Shown piece by piece: positions 47,533 to 59,000 of a stretch of DNA of 64,000 nucleotides. The stretch's first letter is position 1, and every line of letters starts with the position of its first letter. Location: the NCBI GenBank assembly GCA_018902385.1, contig JABSSW010000016.1, forward strand, positions 682,001 through 746,000. Reading direction: 5' to 3'. The translations under genes and the position numbers were made by a program. Source of the DNA: Physcia stellaris. Its lineage: Eukaryota; Ascomycota; Lecanoromycetes; Caliciales; Physciaceae. Under the pieces are notes generated by a model, which was not told the origin of the DNA, did not search any database, and saw nothing but the letters and a program-made list of their open reading frames with translations.

Positions 47533-48039
47533 TCTCGATCGTGAATGTGCTTATGAGTAGGTCATGAGGGGCCGTGCTTTCAGCAGCGATAGCGTAGATT
47601 CAGTGAAGGCACTGACCTAGGGTCAAAATGTATGAAGCCGATAGCGATGAAGGCACGGTCTGGTGAGGTCCATTTAGTATTGGTGGTCTGAATAGTAATG
47701 AACTATGCCCAAGCGTTGACTAATTGACGAGGAAGAGAGTCGAAGAACGCGTCGCGTGCGAATAATGACGCGAGGCTGCCGAGGGACAGTAATAAAACAC
47801 CGTTTAGTACTAGTGCCACATTAGCGTTGTAGCGAGATTTAACAGGTGGAGCGGATTCTTTCCGGTTCTTCCTCGTCAAGCCTCCTTTATCCCTACATAC
47901 CCATCCATCAATAAGTATCCAGAACGACTTGAATTGGTATCTCTTGCGTGGATGCAGAAGGAAGTTGCATTCCCTTGATCACCGGCGCAGTATATACCAA
48001 ATTAGCTCTTTGGCGTTGAGCTTGCTTCTGGCTCTAGTC
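47533..48039. promoter_or_regulatory. Divergent promoter region, POL2 / COX20
   Basis: 507 bp between the two start codons. It contains a cluster of MCB-like hexamers at 47747-47773, annotated separately. No additional gene. Confidence 0.5.
47747..47773. promoter_or_regulatory. Candidate MBF (MCB) site cluster upstream of POL2
   Basis: ACGCGT, CGCGT and GACGCGA occur within 27 bp, about 215-240 bp upstream of the POL2 start codon. MCB boxes (ACGCGT) bind the Swi6/Mbp1-type MBF complex and drive G1/S expression of replication genes in ascomycete yeasts. A lone ACGCGT is common by chance in this window; the clustering and the gene are what make this plausible. Confidence 0.4.
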
Positions 48040-48533
48040 ATGGCTCAGGACAAATCCTTCCAGGATCGGAACCCACCCGAGAATGCTAATGCGATGCCCG
48101 GCGGTAGTGTTCACACTGCTGGTGGCAAAGTTAGAGATGCGAGCCTTCTGGATGCAATGAAGACGATCAGGTTGGGAGATCTCAAAGAAGTGCACAAGAA
48201 ACCCTGTGTACGGGATGCTTTACTGGCAGGAATTGGTCTCGGATTTGGTGCTGGTGGCATACGTGCCGTCATGGGCGGTATGACCGACCGACTACGTGTT
48301 CCCAAGTGCCCAGGTTGACCAACGCAGTATCCGTCTGGAACGCCTGTTGCTGGGCTGCCGGTTCTTTCTGCCTCGGCTCCACGGCGATGCATGAATTTTG
48401 TCAGAGGAGGAGGAAGTTGGAACGAGAAGGAATGCAACGCGTAGTGGAAGTGATCGATAGAAAGAAAACGGAAAGACAAAGGAGAGTCGACGAGGCTCGG
48501 GCAGCAAGAAAACGGGCGACAGAGGAAAGCTGA
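48040..48533 (+). CDS. COX20: Cytochrome c oxidase assembly factor Cox20
   Basis: Mitochondrial inner-membrane chaperone for the Cox2 subunit of complex IV. Exons 48040-48277 and 48328-48533, 147 aa. The family core is present: KKPCVRDALLAGIGLGFGAG followed across the intron by VSVWNACCWAAGSFCLGSTA, two membrane spans with short loops, and a Lys/Arg/Glu-rich helical tail from HEFCQRRRKLE. The ATG at 48040 gives MAQDKSFQDR; a longer upstream open frame lacks support. Identity is from the conserved CVRDALL...WNACCW pattern. Confidence 0.88.
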
Positions 48534-48738
48534 TACGATATAACATACTTATGCACGATAGGCGTCAAATCGAACTTTACCTTGGAGGAGGCCTCTGATT
48601 CGGACTACAGCTCTGAGTGACAACCATGTCAAGAGGGCTGGACATACAATTTTTTCATCTTCGAGGAAGTCGAGCAGCCCGTTCGTTGGGTCATCCTTGC
48701 ATTCTTATGTACAGTCCTCTTGCGTGCCTCTAACTTTA

Positions 48739-50448
48739 TCACGTGGGTCGGAGATCGACGACGTCAAAATTAAGCCCTGCAGCTTCATAAACGTGCCCGG
48801 GTTTCAGAGCGTCAGTATAAATGTATTCCTCAGCATGCGGATGGAACAAGCCTTTTTGCGAACAATTAAGCACAGACTTCATGCCTGGGGGATCTGTCAG
48901 GCGGAAAACACCCCAGCTGTTGGGAGGTCAGCTCTTGGTCCACATCGGTGCTCATGACAGGACAACTTACTCCCCTTTACTCGGAGCACAGACAATTGCA
49001 ATGCTCTCGGGCATCATCATTTGATACCCGGCATGCGTGTGGAGGTCTCTAGAACTCATGAAACATGTTTGTGTGGGGTGGGTGTGTATCCAGCCAAGAA
49101 CCATGAGGTCTTCACCGTCAACAAAGTCGAACAACGCACTTTCATTGATCGTCTCGCAAGTGTCTGATGTACTTTCTTGATCCGGTATCACAAGCTTGGA
49201 TATGAACAGTGCATTAGAGATCAGCGTGCCACAGAGTATGCCACATGTCTCAAGGTTGGCCTGAGTGTTTGGGTAGGCGAGAGAAAGAAAGCGATGACGA
49301 AGATCGGGCGGCAGCCAAATGGTCCTCAAAGGCGTGCCGTTCTCCAGATAAGCAGATGGCTTGAAGGTGTATGCTGGAGGTTTCATGTCCAAGGGAGCGA
49401 TTTTCGCCGATTCAGTCCTTGATGGTGGTCCCAGCACAAGGTCGTCTTTGGCCGGTCTTTCAGGCGCCGCGCAGGAAGCAGGCTCGATAAGCTTTGGCGG
49501 CAGATCTGGTGCGCTCGTGGTAGAATGCCGGTATGCAGGCTCCGGAGTAGGTGCTGGCAACACTACTGAACCGTGGGCAGTTGGGATTGCTGGGTAACGA
49601 TAGGCTGGAGGTTGGATGTGGGAAGGAGAACGCAGGCTTCCATTTCTCTCGCTGACTGATCCATTGACTCGTAAATGTACACTTTGCAATTGTCGGCTTA
49701 GGGCGTCTTTATCTATTCCTTGATCGCCCTTGGCGAAAGCCTCTTCCCAATTGCCCCATAGCCCAGCTGTGCGTCGTTCCTGCTCCTCCTCCTCGCTTAT
49801 CCCGGCTTGCCTGGTGGCTTTTCGTGCCATGGCTCGCCGTTTTATCTCGTCGTGAGCCAATCTGACGGCCAAGTCGCGATTCTCTCCGGTAATGATAGTG
49901 TCACTACTGCCGGCAACTGCAGGGTCAGAGGGCAGACGTCGATGATCGCTTTCCAGCTTCGAAGTGTTTTGTCGATGCGTACGATGTGGGATCTTGGCCT
50001 CTGTGGATGCTACCCTGGCGTCGCGGTCTCGTACAAGTCGCTCGAACCTTTCATACCGCCTGTTTATTCGAGGTCTCAATATTTCAAGCTTCTTCAAACT
50101 GCTCTGCACCTCCTCTTTGGCTTGTGTAAGAGCCAGACGGTTGTCAGCCTGACGTGCATCGGGGTGTTTTGACAGGTTGTCGATGACAAGCTGGGCATGC
50201 CTGTAAAGCAGGAGATAGGTTTGTTGATCGTTGCCCTCATGCTCATATATTTCGGCCTAAGTAGGGCAAAGCGGATTAGATAGGTTTGAATAGGGGACGT
50301 GTGCTGGGAGGCGAACTTCTTTCAGTAGAGTCCCCGCGGTCCTCAACCAATACTTTAGGGCGATAAGAGGGTTGTACTCATAGCTTTGTGCCTTTTTGAC
50401 AATCTGTTCGACGTTCATGGGTGGCGTGGGCGGTGTTGCTTCCTCCAT
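48739..50448 (-). CDS. AMSH-like deubiquitinase (JAMM metalloprotease; Sst2/STAMBP type)
   Basis: Endosome-associated, probably K63-specific ubiquitin isopeptidase of 531 aa, acting with ESCRT in receptor sorting. Exons 50448-50317, 50256-48971 and 48916-48739. The N-terminal 130 residues form the USP8-dimerisation/MIT-like helical region (NVEQIVKKAQSYEYNPLIAL, TYLLLYRHAQLVIDNLSKHP). A charged coil and a Pro/Ser-rich linker follow. The C-terminal MPN+ domain carries LETCGILCGTL and the zinc-binding JAMM signature HTHPTQTCFMSSRDLHTHAG (HxHPx6SxxD). After the last intron it reads WGVFRLTDPPGM and the AMSH-type zinc finger HPHAEEYIYTDALKPGHVYE. Catalysis should therefore be intact. Confidence 0.93.
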
Positions 50449-50743
50449 AGTAGTGGGTAGATAGGAAGCCTGTACAGGATGCTTGATGGCATGTGCGGTT
50501 GCTGTCTGGAATTCACAATACTGTATTGGGAACCTAGGCAGGCTCGCAGGGATGTTGCCTTACATTGAAGTCATTCTCGCGACGCGGATTACAGTACATT
50601 CGTTCGGTATATAAGACTCGGTTATGTAACTAGCTAGAACTAGATACATACATGCCTTAGTCTCTTTACTGTTCGCAGTTCTCAGGTACTCGTACGAGGA
50701 CAGATTCAGTCTCGCAGTCTAATTTTGTCGTCCCCACAATCTG

Positions 50744-52534
50744 ATGCCTGCGCGCCATTCTGTCACTTCCGCCGTCAAACTCCTTCCCTTAGCGCAATCC
50801 CTGAGAGAGCTGTCTCGACGAGGCTTGAATACGGTCGATATCGTCAGCCCCCAACTTTGTGGTATAGACGGTTCCAAACAATTCATCTCAAGCCTTTACT
50901 GAAGCTTGCCAGATGACGTGATACAGCGATTGGCTCCTTCACTCAAGCCGTACGTAGGCTGCAGCATCATAGACTTGAATCCTGGGTCGGCGTTATGGTC
51001 ATCAAAGTTGCACGACTTCTTGCAGCCCCGAAGCCACATACTCGTCGAGCCCGAGCCGGCATACCATGAGCCGTTCCTTAGGCCGTTACTCGAGCTCCCA
51101 GGCTCGAGGTATCACCTAAGGACATGGCCTTTCGGAGAGAGCTTTGACTTACATCGCTACATAAGCGAAGGCCTAATTCCTAACTCGCAGGCCGACAGAC
51201 GGGCCACCAGCGCATCAACACCACGGAATGACTCCGTCTTGATCGTGTCAAACGTGAGTCGTGGCAATAGGATACGTCGTAGTCAAGGGCGGTATCTCTC
51301 CAACCACAGTGCTCAAGGATTTTGCGGCTCTCTCCAAAGGATGGACGGGCTGAATGTTCATGGCCCGGTTCGAATGTTGATGTGGCTGCCAGACGCGGAG
51401 AAGCAAGCGCTACTCCCGCGGACAGTGTTCCACCGAGTCAAATTTTCCTTATTCATGGAAATGTACACTCACATAGAGGAGATCGTAACAGCCGGTAAAC
51501 AAGGGAGGGAACGCAGGGAGACATTCCTTGATCTTGAAAGTGGAGAGCAAGTTGCGCGACGTATGAAAACAATTGGCATTCAGATACCTCCAAATAGACA
51601 AGATGAGATACAAAGAAGGGTTCAGGGACTCCTGACAGAGTCAAGTGGCGATTCGGTGCCCCGCATCAAAGACGATCCTCGGGAGTGGGAGAAGGAGCTT
51701 CAATTTCTTGAAGAGGCTTATGCGAATAAGGCATTTTCGCAGCACGTACTCAATAATCACAGGACGAGAGACGCGACAGAAGGTCCTCTTCGTGTGAAAA
51801 CGACCGAGTTCAAACGCTTAACAGATCTACGTGCTATCCAAAGATCAGGCGACAAGATGAAATTGGCCGTTCATAGCCTCATGGAGGCGGAGGATGAGAT
51901 CGACGCTTTACAAGTCAAGTTTCTTCATCAGGAGCTGGATCCACGGGAAAGAGTGGCGACCATCATGAAACGTGACCAGCTTTACAATTCACTGAAAGCT
52001 CGAGTCGAGGTTTCCGCGACAATGCTCACCCAAAAGCTTGCCTTTCACGGTGACGACAGAAGGTCCTTCGCCCTGAGACCTCCTCTACTCATGTGGGATC
52101 GTCGAATGGCCGAGCCGTTGCTGGCACATGATGACGAGTTCTACCATTCCAAGGGCATGAGCCTACTTGACTTCCAACCGCTGACACCCAGGCCGTACCC
52201 TATGACTGGGGAACAGCTGATTTGTTTTGATCACATCTTCAATGCGCTGTTTCACAATCCGAAACAAAGCATGAAACACCTCGAGCAGGTAGCACCAGGC
52301 GCATTCGACGCTCTTGTGCCCTCAGTGCCTTCTCTGACTGATCCTCTGAAAGGTGGCCGGGCCAAAGTGGATGAGCTGCGAGTGCGTTGCCTCACGCCGG
52401 AAATGGCCCATCAGCTAACTCTTGCATGGGAACAATGGCCCTTCAGACCTGACATGATGGATTTGATACAATCTGATGTCGAGATGGAGGACCTCCTAAC
52501 CTGGACCGAAGGCAGAGCTCAAGGTAGGGGGTAA
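50744..52534 (+). CDS. MTF1: Mitochondrial transcription factor Mtf1-like (rRNA dimethyladenosine transferase fold)
   Basis: Fungal homologue of the mitochondrial RNA polymerase specificity factor, derived from KsgA/Dim1-type rRNA methyltransferases. Exons 50744-50861 and 50913-52534, 579 aa. The N-terminus (MPARHSVTSAVKLLPLAQSL) is suited to mitochondrial import. After the intron the SAM-binding motif I region reads CSIIDLNPGSALWSSKLHD, followed by SHILVEPEPAYHEPFLRPLL. VHGPVRMLMWLPDAEKQALL and FHRVKFSLFMEMYTHIEEI match the middle domain. The C-terminal extension is long and helical compared with yeast Mtf1 (341 aa), as in other filamentous fungi. Whether it methylates rRNA or acts only in transcription cannot be told from sequence. 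Confidence 0.78.
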
Positions 52535-53001
52535 AGTAGAATATTGCTCAGCTATCGTAGGTGCTTCACCCACAAAGGTAGGGAATGTATGTACTTTACA
52601 TCATTGGACCAGAAGAGTTGGACTACTGATGAATTCATCAATATCTCATACGGCCCACAATAGGCTCACTGGCGAATCCTCGTTGACCATCATCATAGCA
52701 CTTGCTCTGTGCCAAATCCAAACTATTCAAGTGCGATTTCCATCACAACAAGCTTTAATCAGGATGATCTCAAATTAATGCTCGACTAATCAACAACGTG
52801 ATAGTGCAGCTAGATCATCTCGCCTCCTCGAAAGAAATGAGCCCGTGCTGAGACCTTGGACAGGCTATGTGCGTCAGGCAATCAGTTTCTCGAGTGGTCG
52901 GATTCAGACACACCAACAGAGCAGTCCTCTGTATCAAGTAACAGTCAGGGGTATCTCAGGCATACAACAACGCCGTCCATTTAACGTGATTTGCCAAATA
53001 G
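52535..53001. other. Convergent intergenic region, MTF1-like / APC1
   Basis: 467 bp between convergent genes with 3' UTR-like AT-rich sequence. Nothing else is recognised. Confidence 0.45.
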
Positions 53002-56000
53002 TCAACGCTTCATCTTCAACATCGTCAGTCGCGTTTTCAACCTCCCAATGACCTCCTTCCCAATCCAACCCCACTGGCCTCCCCTCCTACTCAGCGCGTC
53101 CGCCCATGCGAACAGAATTCGGAGATTCCATAGCCTTTCACTCCACCCGCTATTCATACACGCAGTCTCAAATACCAGTCGATCATCAACTACACTACCT
53201 CTCGTGCTTTTGTATGCGATATTTGCAAGGTCAGGCGGCAAGACAAGTGCCAATTCTGCTGTGTCAAGGTTTCGGAACGTTTCAAGATTGAATACCCATT
53301 CAAATATATGCTTGCTAAGTGTATGAGCTGTTTGAGCATCGTTCAGCGCTTGCATGGTGGCGCTGAAGATTGATAGATGCAAGTCGTATGCGGCACGACG
53401 CCGCACCCAAATGGCTCGATGATAGCTGAACGTCTGATGGTCAGATGGATTATTTGCAAGATCAAGAACCACGCTCCAATACTCAGGGTCATTGGTCTGG
53501 ATCCTTGCCACGGTATTAAGCTCCGGTAACAAGCAAGGGGCTGTCACACTCAACTCGAGCCCATTCCGAAGGGTCACGAGGACAGGCACCGAAACCGGAC
53601 GGCGAGTATCAATGTCATAGACTACAACGCATCGGGCTTCGGCAGCAAAAACCCAAAAGTGACGAAATGCTTGGAGATGAGATTTATTGTCAAGAACAGA
53701 GGCTGGAAAGAGAGGATAGAAGGCGCAAAGAAGCGAGGCAACAGCTAGATCTGAAGTACCAAAGGTGTAAGTACCGCCACCAAGGAAGAGGATACCGATA
53801 GCAAGATGTGCGGCCAAGTGACTCCCATATGGTATGTCTACCTCCACCCGGCCATGGAGAGATCGAAGCCGGCGGAAGACATGCAAATCCCCAGTGCCAG
53901 CCATCACGCAAGCAGCTGCAAGCGCGACTAAATCCTGACAGTTACGGACTGTAATATGAGTAAGTTTGCCGTCGTAATTAAGGATCGGAAGCCTGCATAT
54001 TCGTATGAACTGGTCAAGGTAGTGGCACAGAAGGTTTCGGACCTCAGCGAACCCAGTGCCGGCATGTCGTAAGCCGATAACTAAACACAGTCCGGCAACG
54101 ATGTTGAAAAATGGCATTTCATCACTGCTGAGGATACGTATCGTGTCCAGTTTGGCCTTGTGTTGATATATTACTGGCAGCTGTGCTCTAATCCAACGCG
54201 TAGAGGCGTGGATGTCGTTCCACATAATCAGGTGACGAGCCACTGTTCGTAGGAGGAAAAGATCTGGACGAACATATTCGAATTGATGAACTGTGTCTGG
54301 TATGTCAACTTTGCGTGCTATTACCTCATCGTGGGTTTTCATGAACACGAGAGCCACGGAGATCGTGGCTGCTGCGGTGGCTTTGTCAAGAATGTGAACA
54401 AGAGTCACCTTTTTGGTTCCGATTGCCAGCGCCAACAAGCGCTCAACAATGTGCATGTCGTGTAGACCTTTCAGGTCTTTGCCGCGAGCAAGGTTGATAT
54501 AGCCAAGGGCGAAGCCTGCGGCAAGCCTGTATCCTTCATCACGAAGACTGTCGTGAGGACTAGAACTGTCATCATCTTCCGCATTCTCCATTTCGGACAA
54601 CATTATTTCACTCATTCGACGATGCTGAGTACCACAGTACAGTAAACCTATACCCATTATACCACTTGTCTGGGTTAGGGAGGACAGGTTTAACTCTGCA
54701 GCACCCGGCGGTAGCATTCGGGTGACGTGGACAGAGAGAAGACGGGTTACAAGGGTGTCCATTGTCCCGAGATGAGATGCAGCGAGGCCCAGCAAAAGGC
54801 CGATTGAGGTCATAGTGTGTTTTGGTGTTAGGTATTTAAAGGCTACCCATTTCGCGATTGACTTCAGGTGTCCGTTCAGACCTAACGCAAGTAGAAACCC
54901 AGCGTGCCTGTTCTTAAGTTCTTGGGGCTTGTTGAAAAGTATCCACGATGTATCAATTCCTTTCGCATCTTTAGCAATGCTGAGGCCCGCTTCAACTCCG
55001 GCATGAAAGAAGGCCCAGGAGACTTTCTCTTCTGTGTAAGCGAGCTTGTCAGCAGTAACGGTAGTATTGGAAGGCTTCATCACGCAGCTTAGCGTGAATC
55101 CATGAATAGGAAACTTTTCAGTTAACAAGGGTAAGCGAGCGCTATAGAACAAACAGCTTCGCCCCGGGGAAACAGCCAATGTTCTCATAGCGACAGTCTT
55201 TGCTAGTTCCTGCTGGGCTTCAAGTAGCTCAGTATCAGACCATTCCGGTTCCGGCACACACCTTGCTACTGGGGCATGGAGAGGATGAAGGAGCTTCGCT
55301 GCTTCGGCAAACCGCTGATCGAGCTTAAAAACCATGCGGGACGTGGACTGTCTGTCTGCTTCGGTAGTCCCGTCATAAGCCCCTACCGTATCTACATCAA
55401 GGGTCGAAGTACAGATACTGTGGATATCATGGAAAGCTTCATTTCGAGGTAAGACAGCTGGGATCACATTGGTTCTTGTGCATACAGCTTGTCCCTTCTG
55501 TATGTTGATATCCTCTCTCCCTATGATATCAAGCACAGCATCATTCGAGCCTGCCACGGGTTGCGCCTGGCAGTTTGAGATATTAGAGCGGAAAGAAACA
55601 GCAACCCCTTCAGGGAGAGTCTCTAAAGTCGCCAAACTCCAGCCCCACGATGTCATCTCTGCGACACGGGCCTCAAGCGACTGTTTTGAACTGTTGATAA
55701 GGAGACCATTGAGTGCTACAGTCCTGGGTGTAAACGCCACCAACTCTTTGGCCCATGATCCGTGTCTAGCGGAGGACTTGTCGGTAACATGCTGGTACCC
55801 GACCACCTCGAGCAGGGAGATGAAAGGAGCAGAGGGTGGCTGCAAGTTGGCAGCCTCAATGAATTGCATAATTGATGGGGGTTGAAACGGTTCCGCAATT
55901 TTGGTAACGTTCCCACTATTTGCAGGTGAATTATCAAATAGCCAGTGTTCCATGTCAGCGCTTTCTAACATATAATACGTAGAAGTACTGGAGCTCCAAG

Positions 56001-59000
56001 ATGGCCACCCCAGCCAAGTGCCGACTTGTGCAAGGAGAGGAGCGAGTTCGTGAGCTGGGGTAGCTGTGAGAATATTTAACTTGTATTCCTCACGGAGAAG
56101 GTGTAGTCCAACTAGTAATTTTGCTAATGTCATCCGCTGAGAATTACTGTCTTGGAAGCATGGTCTGAATGGGAAGTTCTCTCCTACATTCTCGTGTGTG
56201 CTAAAAGAGCTCTTGAGGTCACGAGCAAGAGACATGCAATGCACAAAATATGGAGATTTCTTTTGTGCCGGAATTGTAGAGACAAGGGATGTCCCTGATG
56301 ATCTTGGTTTTCTGGAGACAGCCGCCATCGGTTTTGAGACCTTGGCTTGCTTTGAAGTCCAAGTCCACGCTTCGTCTTGCATCCAACCGGGTACACTGCA
56401 TAAGACACCACTTTCTTCAACCAACATAGCTTCCCAACTCTCCATATTCGTGTTTGCACCACTGCTCGATCTCAGCAAGCCGCTTTTCCTTTTCTTCTGT
56501 CGAGCCATAGTCTCAGTACGGCGGTCTTCTACCAACCCAGCCGCGATGGAAGAGATTACAACCACGAAAGCCGTCCACTCCAGGTCGCCTTCGATGTCCG
56601 ACCTTGCAGAGAGCCATACCATTGTGTGCCACCATCCATTGAGAATAATTTCCTCCTCGTTGTCTGCAAGCAGCAATACCGAGTCACACAATCTGAGCAT
56701 GGTGCGAAGGAATGGGTTGCGAGGTTGTAATTGGATCTCGACTCGGTGCCCGCTCCCCGCAGCATCAAGCAAATCAGCAGTCCCTGGGTTTCCGCCATGG
56801 TTGACCCCTACCAGGTTTTCAGGACCTTGGCTAAGTATGCGTTTCAAACTACCGTCTCGTCTGTGTTTCGGCGGAAGTAGGTTGACGAACTGATATGGAT
56901 TGTAAAGGGAAAGCTTTAATGGCAGCTGAATAGCAATTTGTGGGCCCCAAGGATCTTGCAGGAAAAGCTGCTCTCGATTGTCACTACTGCGTCTTAATAC
57001 CAGGAGCCGAGAGCAGACATTGTCCCGAAGATCACATGCATCGATTACACCATTGCTACGACTAGAGCCTGTGATCCAGTAGTTGCGACGCCGTGGACGT
57101 TGTTTTGACGTAGGAGCCTCTGTGCCTGGTTCTCTCTCTTGACGTTTGTCAAAGCTCAGTCTTGACCGAATACTCACGATGAGCAAGCTCGCAGCCCAAC
57201 GATTGACAATACACAGAAAGGTGGCCGTTTCTCCTGCTTCGGCTCGAACCACATGTGGCGGAGGCTTCAGAAGTAATATTCTAGGTTCTTCAGAACGATG
57301 TGCACTAAAAGAATATCCCTTCTCTGGCGTTATAGTTTTTATTTTGATAAAAACAATCTCCTTTCGCAAACGTCTGAAGTGATGATGCAGGCTCGAATTC
57401 TTAGAGTTGTCACTTGCGGTATCTTCGTCGAAGCCGTCCTCTCCATTTCTTTCATGCGAATCAATCATAGTGGCCGGCTCAATACTTGTGCGCAGCCCTA
57501 TGTGTTGCTGCGAGTGAAGTAAAGTGGTGCCCAACTGGCTACCTGAGCTAAGTCTTACGCCATGGGAACTAAAGGATGTCCCTTTTCGCGCCGTTGTCGA
57601 TGCAGGATAGCCCGTAGCAAGGTCTGAGAAAGTCGTCTTATCTTGCGTTGATGAGAGATCTGCTCGAGCAAGAAGTGAGCTGACGCGCCGTGAAGACTTG
57701 ACCGGAATGCTTGGATTGTCCAAAGCAGAATCAAGATGTGAAACTAGATTGTTTCCACCACCATTGAGGCTATCTACCGAGAGTAAATCTCTTCCCACTG
57801 AACTCCTGGACATTGAACCCCCAAAACTCTCTCTTCCCGCGGTGGGGACTCTAGCGACAGGAGTGTTGGCTCCTGTGTTTGTGCCTTTTACATAGGAACT
57901 ACGTCGGCGTTTAGGGCGGCCGCTCGCTTGTGACGCTCGCTGATGGATGGCGGATGATGAAAACCGGTCGTCAACATGCTCGACTGACCAAACAGAATAC
58001 TCTAGACTCTCCTGATGTTGAGTGACGGCTAACAATATTGGCGGTCCATCGTCTCCTTCTGTGTTCTGCTTTCCCGCATCCTCAGATTGAGACACGAATA
58101 TCAGCTTTTCTGAGGGATCAATATCGTCAAATGCTGAAGGGTCTGGAATATTGCGCTTTCGCAGATCTCTCAAAGCATGCTGCCCCATCTGCGTCACCAC
58201 AGCACCGATTCCGCTGAAAGGGTCTTTAAGGCAATACAATCTGGGGATCCCTGCATCTGCAGCAGTGTTGCTAGCATGTTGGAGAAGGCTGTTAAACATA
58301 GGTAGGAACGGAAGGTTAGGGTGTGCATTTTTTCTTAGATCATCCAGACTGTGATGATTCTGAGAGCTGGGCGCTGTCGCAGAAGAGGCTAATGCTTCGA
58401 ATGTAAACGAGTTCTGGGGCACAGCGGGAACTATGGGCGAGGAGAGGACTGTCGATGGGGAAGATTTTCGCTGAAGTAATAGCCCGTTGGACAAGGGAAA
58501 AGCCCTATCCACTTCGAATGGTAGGTGAACTATGTGGCTTGCGCCTGCGAGAAAAAAAATTTGTGCATGCGATTTGAGTATGATAACCAAAGCACGACTC
58601 GAGCTTTTCTGCTTTTGCGCATATCCCTCGAAACCATGCGCTATAGAGAACCCTTTGTTGTCATCAAGAACAGCTGGTCTCCGTTGATTAGTGAAGATGT
58701 CAGATCCAGGTAGCCAGTGTCCATCACTTTTTCGCCCTATTCCATTCAATCCTTTGGTCTGGTCAGACTGTCCGCTTCCAATAGGGCCTTTCGACGCCTC
58801 GGTGTGAAGGCTGTCCTGGCTGTAGAAATGAGTGAAGAGGGCATGATTGACAGATTCTTTTTCGACCTCAAACCGGAAAACTTTCTCTATAGTCCCACCG
58901 CGTGACCATACTACACACTGCTCGGTCGTGAGTAGCTCCTCTTTTAATACAGAGCTGCCCAGCGCACTGTCTGATACGATTTTCCAGTCATAGAGTTCGG

